Assembly: GCA_964605185.1 (NCBI GenBank)
Contig: CAZSBF010000035.1
Location: forward strand, 1-40,676
Length of the DNA stretch: 40,676 nt
Direction: 5' to 3'
Source of the DNA: JACRIM01 sp964605185
GTDB lineage: Bacteria > Planctomycetota > Phycisphaerae > UBA1845 > UTPLA1
Translations under genes and position numbers: made by a program
The notes under the pieces: model-generated
Told to the model about the DNA's origin: nothing
Seen by the model: only the letters and a program-made list of their open reading frames with translations
Database searches by the model: none
Shown here: in pieces, positions 1 to 7,600 of the stretch
How positions within the stretch are numbered: the stretch's first letter is position 1
Layout: each line of letters begins with the position of its first letter

Positions 1-84
1 GCCGACGAACACATCGCCGGCGTGCTCTGCGTTGACAGACGTTGTAATGGTTAGAACAACTACGAAAGTCGTGATGGTCTTCAC
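1..84 (-). CDS. Secreted protein, N-terminal fragment (cut by window edge)
   Basis: Reading the minus strand from a GTG at 84 gives an open frame of 28 codons that runs off the window. The translation begins VKTITTFVVVLTITT and continues SVNAEHAGDVFVG, a short basic start, a hydrophobic core and an A-x-A-like region, so it looks like a Sec signal peptide. An AGGAG lies at 94-98, nine bases before the GTG. An ATG at 92 uses the same region but meets a stop after three codons, so the GTG is preferred. The function cannot be told from this fragment. The gene would follow the PEP-CTERM gene in the same direction. Confidence 0.5.
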   Translation of the reverse strand, partial: MKTITTFVVVLTITTSVNAEHAGDVFVG

Positions 85-99
85 TTGTTCATGCTCCTG

Positions 100-113
100 C
101 CCGCCGTGGCGGG
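100..113 (-). promoter_or_regulatory. Leader hairpin abutting a ribosome binding site
   Basis: CCCGCC at 100-105 and GGCGGG at 108-113 form a perfect 6-bp stem with a two-base loop. On the minus strand it sits directly before the AGGAG of the partial gene that starts at 84. It could hold the site open or limit access, or be the end of an upstream transcript. No T-run follows on either strand. Confidence 0.3.
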
Positions 114-152
114 TATAATTCGTTATCGCCTTTCAGGAGGCGAACCAAGGTG

Positions 153-184
153 GCGGGCTGCCGGGGTTACCCTCGACAGCCCGC
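153..184 (-). terminator. Hairpin after the PEP-CTERM gene, probable terminator
   Basis: GCGGGCTG at 153-160 is the exact reverse complement of CAGCCCGC at 177-184, and the loop between contains GGGG-TTA-CCC, which can extend the stem. It lies 57 bases past the stop of the minus-strand gene ending at 241. The run of T normally following an intrinsic terminator is weak here, so it may act as a 3'-end stabilising hairpin. Confidence 0.4.
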
Positions 185-240
185 CCCTACGCTTCGACGA
201 TCACGCGGAAGGCGTGACCCCGATCAATCGCCAAAGGAGA

Positions 241-855
241 TCAACCGATTGACCGGGACTCCCGATGTCGTCGAACCCTTCGCATCGCCAGCACCCCTCC
301 GAATGCCAGCAAGGCAAGTGACGTCGGCTCCGGTGTAAAGGTCACCGTCACCGGATCGCTGGGCAGATAGCCCGTCGCCCCTGTGTCGAGGATGCGAAAC
401 GTCGCGTGCCACTCGGTCTGACCGGGCGGCGCAACGTAACTGGCATCCGTTGAGTCAATGTGCCAGAACGGGTGTTCATGCGCCGGCACGCCACCGAGAT
501 CCCACAGGTCGCCCGGATTTCCAAACGTTGTCGAAAACCCCGGCGTCCATCCTTTCAGTGCCGCGTCGAACGAAATCACTTCGAGCACGATGTTTGCACC
601 GGGTTCCGGCGGCACCAATCCGGCGACCGCATTCTCAATGGTGAGAATCCCCGGCTCATCGAGCCCGAATCCAAAGATCGGTCCGCCGAGCTCCGGCAAT
701 TCAACCGTCTCTCCATTGAACTCCAGCGCCAACTTGCCCAAGGCGAGATCGACGCCAACATTTAAGTCGCCATCCTTAAGTCCGGCGCGGGCCGTCGAAT
801 AATTCGTGGCGATGACCAGCCCCATCGCCAGGGCATACACAATGCACTTTCTCAT
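241..855 (-). CDS. PEP-CTERM sorting-domain secreted protein
   Basis: A 204-residue exported protein. Residues 1-24 form a signal peptide ending A-R-A. The middle (about 25-170) is a beta-rich domain I do not recognise. The C-terminus has the three parts of a PEP-CTERM tag: P-E-P at 175-177, a hydrophobic stretch LALLAFGGVLA, and an Arg-rich tail (MRRVRRHR). In other bacteria such tails direct proteins to the exosortase (EpsH/XrtA) system and the cell surface, often with exopolysaccharide; no exosortase is in this window. The start is supported by GGGAGGG six to seven bases before the ATG. A strong hairpin at 153-184 follows the stop. The substrate or role is unknown. Confidence 0.85.
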   Translation of the reverse strand: MRKCIVYALAMGLVIATNYSTARAGLKDGDLNVGVDLALGKLALEFNGETVELPELGGPIFGFGLDEPGILTIENAVAGLVPPEPGANIVLEVISFDAALKGWTPGFSTTFGNPGDLWDLGGVPAHEHPFWHIDSTDASYVAPPGQTEWHATFRILDTGATGYLPSDPVTVTFTPEPTSLALLAFGGVLAMRRVRRHRESRSIG

Positions 856-937
856 ACATCCCTCCCTTTCGGGTGATAATGCCGCGACCGACCATTCGCC
901 GCGGCTTGTTCGAACATCCGGTTCTCCCCGTGCGGCG

Positions 938-1642
938 CTACCAGGCCACGACGGGGTCGTACTTATTGTGAAACCAGACGATGTTGGGAAAGTGGCTTGC
1001 CTGTAAGTTCATGGAATAGGTGTCTTCGAACTTCTGCGGCTCGGAGTGGCTGTCGAGGAAGCCGTAATTGGCCCTCCCCAAATGCCGGTCGAGCTGCACT
1101 TCGTACGCCGCGAGCACGCGAGGATTCGCGAACCAGTTCTCGGGATGCACGTGATCCGCCACGGCGAAATCGCCCTGTTCGGCCAATTCCGCCCAGAAGA
1201 TTGTGCTTGACGGCCGCGGTACGCGGGTCAAGACCGTGTATTCCTCGCGTCCCTCAATCGAGCCCATGGTGTAGTAGTTGTTCGCATAACTCATGCGCCG
1301 TTTTTGATTCGTACCCTCGACATTTCGAAGCCAATACGGGCTTTGATCCGACGGGCACTGCGTGATTCGCACGTCACCCAGCTCGCGCCGGGCCGTGTTA
1401 ATCCACGCCATGCCTTCATCCACCGAACCGCCGTGGGCAAGACCGCCGGTCGGCAGCCGCCCTTCGTTGTTGTCGGCGTACATCTGCACGGCCTCGCTGA
1501 TGGTCCGCATGTTTTTCATACAGACCGCCGCCCGGCCAAGCTGCCGCGAGCGCGACAGCGCCGGCAGCAGAATGCTGATGAGCAGAGAAATGATCGAAAT
1601 CACGACGAGCAATTCGATCAGGGTGAATCCACGACGCTTCAT
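938..1642 (-). CDS. Type IV prepilin-like protein with N-methylation motif and H-X9-D tail
   Basis: From the ATG at 1642 this is 234 residues. It begins MKRRG followed by FTLIELLVVISIISLL, the class III/PulG-type prepilin cleavage and methylation motif with the conserved Glu at mature position 5. The first helix is followed by a globular domain with Cys-Pro and Tyr-rich motifs, as in planctomycete DUF1559-like pseudopilins. Near the end, His187 and Asp197 are separated by nine residues, matching the H-X9-DG processing-associated motif, but the Gly is Ser here. Such proteins are secreted and very numerous in planctomycetes; their role is mostly unknown. The frame is open upstream to 1786. An alternative start at 1687 has GGAAG upstream, but the short basic leader at 1642 fits prepilins better. 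Confidence 0.85.
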   Translation of the reverse strand: MKRRGFTLIELLVVISIISLLISILLPALSRSRQLGRAAVCMKNMRTISEAVQMYADNNEGRLPTGGLAHGGSVDEGMAWINTARRELGDVRITQCPSDQSPYWLRNVEGTNQKRRMSYANNYYTMGSIEGREEYTVLTRVPRPSSTIFWAELAEQGDFAVADHVHPENWFANPRVLAAYEVQLDRHLGRANYGFLDSHSEPQKFEDTYSMNLQASHFPNIVWFHNKYDPVVAW

Positions 1643-1645
1643 AAA

Positions 1646-1669
1646 CTGGGTTTCCCAGAGTTTCCTTCC
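1646..1669 (-). promoter_or_regulatory. Purine-rich site plus small hairpin upstream of the prepilin-like gene
   Basis: On the minus strand GGAAGGAAA (1661-1669) is followed by CTGGG-AAA-CCCAG (1646-1658), a perfect 5-bp stem with a three-base loop, and the ATG at 1642 follows three bases later. The purine site is 18 bases from the ATG as linear sequence, too far for a normal Shine-Dalgarno, but folding of the hairpin would bring it to about 5 bases. This is an inference from spacing only. Confidence 0.3.
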
Positions 1670-1808
1670 GTAACGACCAAGGGCCATTACAGAATCTTCC
1701 AATGTCTTACAGGAGCCACCCGGCCATTCAGCCGTGGAGTGCGCGCGACTGTACGAGCGCAACGCCGCCGCTTCGGAGCCGGTCATGTCTGGATTGGAAA
1801 TGAAAAAC

Positions 1809-2123
1809 TCAGGGACGCGGAGGGGCGCGGGGGGCCGATTCGGTCAGGCGATCCGTAGAGCGAACCACCGCCAAGACTGTGGGGTGTTCGCCATGGGCCT
1901 TTTCGGCAATGAAGAAGAGATAGATAAACGCGAGGGCCAGTGCGACCGTCGCCATCGTGACGAGGAAACAAACCTGACAGGGATGGGAGTGGTCGCCTTC
2001 TTCATGGTGGTCGTGAAGCAGATTCACGCCGCCACTGGCCACGGCCAGAAACGCCAACGCGATCAACAAGAGCATTGCCCGTTTAAGCGTGAGCGATGAT
2101 TGCCTGTCAGAATTGCGACGCAT
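1809..2123 (-). CDS. Small two-helix membrane protein with His-rich and CxxC loop
   Basis: About 104 residues from the ATG at 2123. The protein has a basic N-terminus (MRRNSDRQ), a hydrophobic helix (MLLLIALAFLAVA), a loop reading HDHHEEGDHSHP then CQVC, and a second helix (TMATVALALAFIYLFF), ending in a Pro/Arg-rich tail. The loop, with five His, several acidic residues and a CxxC pair, looks suited to binding a metal such as copper or zinc. It recalls small DUF2946-like proteins, but I cannot assign it firmly. The frame extends to 2189, but a minus-strand promoter at 2133-2160 would start transcription near 2126, so the ATG at 2123 is preferred and the mRNA would be nearly leaderless. Confidence 0.6.
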   Translation of the reverse strand: MRRNSDRQSSLTLKRAMLLLIALAFLAVASGGVNLLHDHHEEGDHSHPCQVCFLVTMATVALALAFIYLFFIAEKAHGEHPTVLAVVRSTDRLTESAPRAPPRP

Positions 2124-2132
2124 ACGGAATAC

Positions 2133-2160
2133 ATTGTAACGAATCCGCTTGAGAAGGCAA
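2133..2160 (-). promoter_or_regulatory. Sigma70-type promoter for the His/Cys membrane protein
   Basis: On the minus strand TTGCCT (2155-2160) and TACAAT (2133-2138) are separated by 16 bases. The predicted start of transcription is about 2126, two to three bases before the ATG at 2123. This supports that ATG over earlier in-frame ones and predicts a leaderless message. Confidence 0.45.
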
Positions 2161-2189
2161 GGGAATTCGCGACAACTCATGGTGAACAA

Positions 2190-2213
2190 CGCCTTTACGC
2201 CAATACCAAGGCG
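2190..2213. repeat. Inverted repeat between divergent genes
   Basis: CGCCTT at 2190-2195 and AAGGCG at 2208-2213 are perfect reverse complements separated by 12 bases. The element lies between the divergent genes starting at 2123 and 2261 and just upstream of the minus-strand promoter, so it could be an operator. It could also be chance in GC-rich DNA. Confidence 0.25.
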
Positions 2214-2260
2214 CGACGGATGATGACGATACCCCCGGCATTCGGCTACGCTTGCCGCTT

Positions 2261-3613
2261 ATGAATGCGCCACGACCTCCCATGACTGAAGCCCGTCGGC
2301 CTATGTCGGGGCATCAAGTCGCACTCTTGATCTTCCTTGCGGCCGTCGCGATTCGCCTGCCTCTTCTTTTGACTCCCGGCTTTCCCGCGGATCAGACACA
2401 GTTTGTCCATTGGGCGTTTCTGACAAAAACCACCGGCCTCGCATCGGTCTATGAACAACAGCCGAATGGCCGATTCGTCTGCAACTATCCGCCGGGCTAC
2501 GTCTTCGTGCTTCGTGGGCTGGCGGAGTTTCAGGGCATCATGGCGCCATCCGGCGCGGGCCTGACCGAGTCCACTGCCGCGTCCATCTGGAACAAGTCGC
2601 CGGACAAATCGGCGATCTACGCCATGCGCCTGCATAAGTTCCCGGCGTTGGTGGCTGATGCGGTGTTGGCGGCGATTCTCGTTGTGTTGCTGCGAGAGCG
2701 ATTGGGCACGACCAGTGCATTGGTGGTCGCGGGACTCTATGCCACGTCGCCGGCCGTCCTGCACGACTCCTGCATCTGGGGGCAAGTTGATGCCATCCAC
2801 ACACTTTTCCTCGTGCTCAGTGTCGAGGCCATTCGTCGAAAGCGCATCGGCTGGATGGCATTCTGGGCCGCCACATCGCTGTTGATCAAGGCTCAGTCAA
2901 TCATTCTCGCGCCGCTCTGGGTCGCGGCGGCGTGGACACAGATTCAGGCCGACCGAAAGGCGATCGCACGAATCCTCCTTGCGGGGGTGCTACCCGCGTT
3001 CGTGATGCTCATGCCATTCTCAGGCCGGTGGGATGGAATCTGGAATGCCTATGTGGGCGCGACAAAAACATATCCGTTCACGCACCTCAACGGTTTTTCC
3101 TCGTGGTTCTTCTCCGCCCCGATGGCCGAGCCTCATCTGAGCGATGACCTCAGCGGGTGGTATGTCCGGGACGATCAGCCGTGGGCCTTCGGATTGCCCG
3201 CCCGCACTTTGGGAATGGTCTGTCTGCTCATCTTGTGGGCAAAGGTGGCGATCAAGCTGGTCCGATCACGGCTTGATGAATCTTCATTGCGATGGGCCGT
3301 ACGAATCCTGCCGCTTGGCTTCTTCCTGCTTTCAACTCAGATGCACGAGCGGTATCTCTTCCCCGCGATTGCACTCTGGGCATGGTCTGCCACGGCGTCG
3401 CCGCGCTGGTGGACGGCGTGGATTGCACTGAGCCTCTGTGTAGCAGCAAACATGGTGTGGGTATGGGGAGGGACAATCGAAGTGGTTCAGAACGTCTTGC
3501 GACGCGGAACCCCAGTGGGCACGCTCTGCGCGGGGACTCTCTGCCTCATCGCAATCGTCTCGTGGTTTGACCGCCTCGATACAATCCGCCGCGCCGAAGT
3601 TAAGGCAGCTTGA
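2261..3613 (+). CDS. Polytopic GT-C type glycosyltransferase
   Basis: About 450 residues and strongly hydrophobic, with roughly ten or more membrane helices. The first periplasmic loop after the N-terminal helix contains a Phe-Pro-Ala-Asp-Gln segment, where GT-C enzymes keep a catalytic acidic residue, and the C-terminal part has the M-H-E-R-Y-L-F-P motif found in prokaryotic polyprenol-phosphate-sugar dependent mannosyl/arabinosyl-type transferases (GT87/DUF2029-like). It probably moves a sugar from a lipid-linked donor to an envelope acceptor; donor and acceptor are unknown. Starts are possible at 2252 (TTG), 2261, 2282 and 2303; none has a clear ribosome site, and 2261 is a compromise. It runs convergent with the LysM gene, overlapping its 3' end by 14 bases. 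Confidence 0.75.
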   Translation: MNAPRPPMTEARRPMSGHQVALLIFLAAVAIRLPLLLTPGFPADQTQFVHWAFLTKTTGLASVYEQQPNGRFVCNYPPGYVFVLRGLAEFQGIMAPSGAGLTESTAASIWNKSPDKSAIYAMRLHKFPALVADAVLAAILVVLLRERLGTTSALVVAGLYATSPAVLHDSCIWGQVDAIHTLFLVLSVEAIRRKRIGWMAFWAATSLLIKAQSIILAPLWVAAAWTQIQADRKAIARILLAGVLPAFVMLMPFSGRWDGIWNAYVGATKTYPFTHLNGFSSWFFSAPMAEPHLSDDLSGWYVRDDQPWAFGLPARTLGMVCLLILWAKVAIKLVRSRLDESSLRWAVRILPLGFFLLSTQMHERYLFPAIALWAWSATASPRWWTAWIALSLCVAANMVWVWGGTIEVVQNVLRRGTPVGTLCAGTLCLIAIVSWFDRLDTIRRAEVKAA

Positions 3614-4562
3614 TTGTCATGCCGGGTCGCAACCGTTTGGCGTCGCTGCGTACCAGCTCTTTGTTGAGTTTCAACAATTCGCCGGCACGCTTTGCATCGC
3701 CCAACTGCGCGCGGGCGATGGAATAGAACGTGTCGCCTTCCTGAACAACGTATGTCTTGCCGGATGACTCGGCGACCAATGTCGGCGTCGCCGAATCTTT
3801 CGATTCTTCACGGCGTATGGCCAACTCGGGGATCACGACTTCCTCGCCAGCCTTCAGGCTTCGTCGACCCTTGAGCTTCGGATTGGCCGCCACGATCTCT
3901 GCGGATTTCTTTGCATCGCCATAGTACAACTTCGCCAAGCTCGCGAGCGTGTCGCCCTTGGCCGCGATGTGGTTCTTGGGCCAGCCCGATTGAAGCGAGG
4001 GAGACACCACCGGGTCAGGCTCCAACCGAGTGCGCACGGCGGGCGCGTCACTGAGCGATGTTCTGGCGGGAGAATTCACCGGCGGCGAAGCCTTCGTTTC
4101 CGGCTGCTTCACGATCGGCGTGAGATTGTCTTTCGTCGCCTCAACCAAGAGCGGAGACGCTTCGGTACGCAAGAGTGTCGTTGTCGTCGAGCCCGAATTG
4201 GCCGGAGCGGTCGGGCCGGCTATGCGGTACTTATCTATGCCCGAAGCACCAGCGTCGGAAGGTGGGCCGACCGGCGTGGTGACGGAGTTCGCCAATGATC
4301 CGCTACTCGCCGGCGGGACAATCGGCCGTTGCGGCTTGAACGGATTGCCTGAAGGAGTTGATGGCGACGGTGAAATCGCAGGCTTCTTCAGGGCACTGGG
4401 GCGCGGATCGGCCGACGCGGGGATTTTCAGATCCGCCGCCTTCGGCCCCGTTGCAACGAGGATGTCGTCGTCACGCCGTCCACTTCCATAGAAGAAATAG
4501 ACGCTGGCGATCACGACGATCAACAGCCCCGCAACGATTCCGATTCGGGTTTCCGTACCCAT
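3600..4562 (-). CDS. Membrane-anchored protein with two LysM domains
   Basis: A 320-residue protein. Residues 1-10 are short and polar, residues 8-26 form one membrane helix (IGIVAGLLIVVIASVYFFYG), and about 30-190 is a Pro/Ser/Thr-rich linker of low complexity. Two LysM domains close the protein: the first begins near IAAKGDTLASLAKLYYG and ends EEVVIPE, the second begins YVVQEGDTFYSIARAQLG and ends GMTIKLP at the C-terminus. LysM binds N-acetylglucosamine polymers such as peptidoglycan, so this probably links the inner membrane to the wall. AAGGAGG five bases before the ATG fixes the start. It lies 69 bases after secDF in the same direction and is likely co-transcribed. No catalytic domain is visible. 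Confidence 0.85.
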   Translation of the reverse strand: MGTETRIGIVAGLLIVVIASVYFFYGSGRRDDDILVATGPKAADLKIPASADPRPSALKKPAISPSPSTPSGNPFKPQRPIVPPASSGSLANSVTTPVGPPSDAGASGIDKYRIAGPTAPANSGSTTTTLLRTEASPLLVEATKDNLTPIVKQPETKASPPVNSPARTSLSDAPAVRTRLEPDPVVSPSLQSGWPKNHIAAKGDTLASLAKLYYGDAKKSAEIVAANPKLKGRRSLKAGEEVVIPELAIRREESKDSATPTLVAESSGKTYVVQEGDTFYSIARAQLGDAKRAGELLKLNKELVRSDAKRLRPGMTIKLP

Positions 4563-4631
4563 GACAACCTCCTTGTAGCTGGTTCATCGCCCAGTCAATC
4601 TCGCCGGTCGATTGCGACTCGTCCTTCCTCG

Positions 4632-7600
4632 TTAGGCCCGCACCCGGACCGCACGTTTGATGAGGAACTGAGTTGCCACGCCCAGCGAACTGTACGAACC
4701 GGTGAGGAGGCCGGCGATCATGACGTAATTGAAGCCGTGAATGCCTCGACCACCGAAGATGTACATGATGACAATGGTCATAAACACTGTCAACACTGTA
4801 AGCAGCGTACGCGAGAGGGTCTGGTTGATCGAGTCATTGACCATTTGCGGGGTAATATCCGTCATTCGCCCCTTAAGCTCGCGGACCCGGTCGAACACGA
4901 CAATCGTGTCATTAACCGAGTAGCCGATGAGCGTCAGCAGTGCCGCGACGACAGACATATCCACGCGGAATTTCTCGATCAGCAGAAACTTTCCAATTGG
5001 TGACTCGGCGATCGCATAGGCCAATCCCAGTGAGCCAAGGCCGACGAGCACGTCGTGAATCAGCGCCACCACGGCCGCCAATCCCCACCGCACCTTGCCG
5101 AACCGGAACCAGAGATACACGATGATCACAAGCCAGCTCAGAACGACCGCGATATAGGCATTCGTTCGCGCATCGTCGGCAATCTGTTGGTCGAACTGCG
5201 TAATCTGGCTCAGCGACGCCTGCCGTGTGAGGGCGGCATTCACCAGTTTCACTTCCGGTTGCGCCAACCCCGACGCCCATGATGCGGCGGCCGAACCCGA
5301 CTGGTCGTCAAGCGAGAACGCCTCATCCGCCACCACAATCATGACTCGCGAGTATTCCGTCGACCCGGGAGAGGCCGGCGTCAACCCGAACACGTCGCTT
5401 TCGCGCCAGCCGGTCTGTTCAAAACCGGGCTGCAATCGCATGGAGCGAAGCCGGTTCTTCAGCGTCTCCACTCGCTGCGGCGGGGTGATCTGATCGAGCA
5501 GAATGGCGACGCCGTTTTTCCAGCCGCTCAAATCAACATTGACAATTTCCGAAGCCTGAAGCGGCGCACCAAGTGCCTTCGGGTCTTCATTGCGAATGGC
5601 AAAGTATGGCACACCCGCGGCAGGGTCATCCACGAGGTTGAACGATAGCTTCGGCTGAATATCGAGGTCAGGGCCCAACGTTTCCATGATTGCGCCGATG
5701 ACCAATTCTTTGTTCTTCTCCAGCGTGACGATTTCGAACGACCGGCCTTTGGCGCCGGTGGCGCCGACCGTTTCGACGGCTTGCACCTGAGCGTTTGTCA
5801 ATGATTCACCGGCCCGCTTGAACGCCTCGGCGAACTTCTCTCGCACGGTCGCGCGCATGTCATCTACGGACATCTTCTCATCCGTCTTGAGGCGGACAAC
5901 CAACGACTCCGCAGCGGGGTCGGAATACGAAACGGCATTGACCTGGCTCAACTTCTTATCAAAGACGCTCTTGATGACCGGCTCCAGCCGATCCGCCGGA
6001 ATGCCCGGTGTCTTCAGTTGGAAGCCGCCTTCGGCAGCCGCAACGTCCGCCTTGGCGATTGAATCACTGAACTTCACGAGCGTGGCTCCGGATTTACCGA
6101 GACGCGTCGCAACATCTGTTTGGTTCAGCGAGCCGGGGGTCTTTAGGTCGATCTGGGCGGCCGTACCGCCAAGGAATTCGATGTCATAGAGATCATCAGC
6201 GGGCACGCGGAAAAACAACATTGCACCACCGATGGTGACCACAAGCGACAATGCGAAGAAGAAACCTCGCGCGCCGACCCAGTCGAACCGTGGGACACCA
6301 ATCCACCGTTGCATCGGAAGTCGTGCCGGGCCGCCCTTGTTGACTGCCATGTGCATCACACGAAGCAACGACGAGAAGATTTGCACTCCAATCACACCTG
6401 GTGCGACGCCAACCAGCGTTTTGCCGAATAAGATCAACACCGACTGATCCCGTACCAGGGCGTCATTCCGCCAATAACCAAGGCCCCAAAGGACGGCACC
6501 GACCGCTGCGACCGAAAACGAATAGGCAATCGGATACCGCTTTACCTCGGTCGGGATGACAAAACATGCCATAAGATCGAACAACATGTGCGTCACGAAA
6601 ATGGCCGTGAACAAGTTGATAAACACACCCAGTCCGAGTGTCAGGGCAAAGCCCTTGATTTCCTCGCTGCCGAGTAGGTAGAGAATGAGCGACGTCAGGA
6701 TCGTCGTTACGTTTGAGTCCAGAATCGCCCTGAAGGCACGCTCATAACCGAGCTTGATTGCCATGCGCAAGGCCGTCCCCTTGGCCAGTTCTTCGCGAAT
6801 GCGCTCGTTAATAAGCACGTTCGCATCCACGGCCATACCGATGGACAACACGAGACCCGCGATGCCTGCCAGCGTAAACGTTGCGCCCATTAGGGCCATC
6901 GCAGCGAGCGTAAACAAAACGTTCATCGCCACGGCAAACATGGCCACGCCGCCCGCGTAGTAGTAATAGACAATCATGAATACGGCGACGGCAATCGCGG
7001 CGTACTTCGCCGAGGTCAGGCCCGCCGTGCGATTTGCCTCGCCAAGGCTGGGACCGATGCTTCGCACACTGATGGGCGGATCTTTCAGCTTCTTCGGCAG
7101 GCTTCCAGCGTCAAGCTTCTTTACCATTTCCTGAACTTCCTTGAGCTGGAAGTTGCCGGTGATGCGGCCCGAGGTGCGAATCACACTCTGAATCGTGGCG
7201 TGCGAAATCGCCTGGTCGTCGAGGAAAATGCAAAGTTGCTCACCCTTGTTAATGCGCGTCAGCGTGGCGAACTTGTCGCCACCAATTTCATCAAGCTGGA
7301 ACGCAATGCACGGCTTGCCGATTTCATCGCGGTCCGCATAGGCTCCCTTGAGCGACCAATCCGATTCGCCTTGTTTGTGCTGGAGCGAACGGGCCTCGTC
7401 GATATGAGAGAGCGCGTAATATTTATCTCCATATCGTTCCACGATGACGTTGAGGCTCGTCTTGTCACGCTCGAAGTCCTTGGCCGGATCCTTGATTTTG
7501 GTGAAATCGACGACGTCTTCGACCTCAAACCAGGCGAACGCCTCATCGCCGCGAGCCGCACGCGGTCCGCGCGACTTCAGCCGTTCTCGATAGGCTGAGA

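Noticed and set aside
114..119. Perfect TATAAT on the plus strand.
   Set aside because: No -35 element 16-18 bases upstream (the bases there are ATGCTC) and no plus-strand gene follows.
7200..7598. Long plus-strand open frame inside secDF.
   Set aside because: It is a shadow of secDF in GC-rich sequence, with no ribosome site and no recognisable domain.
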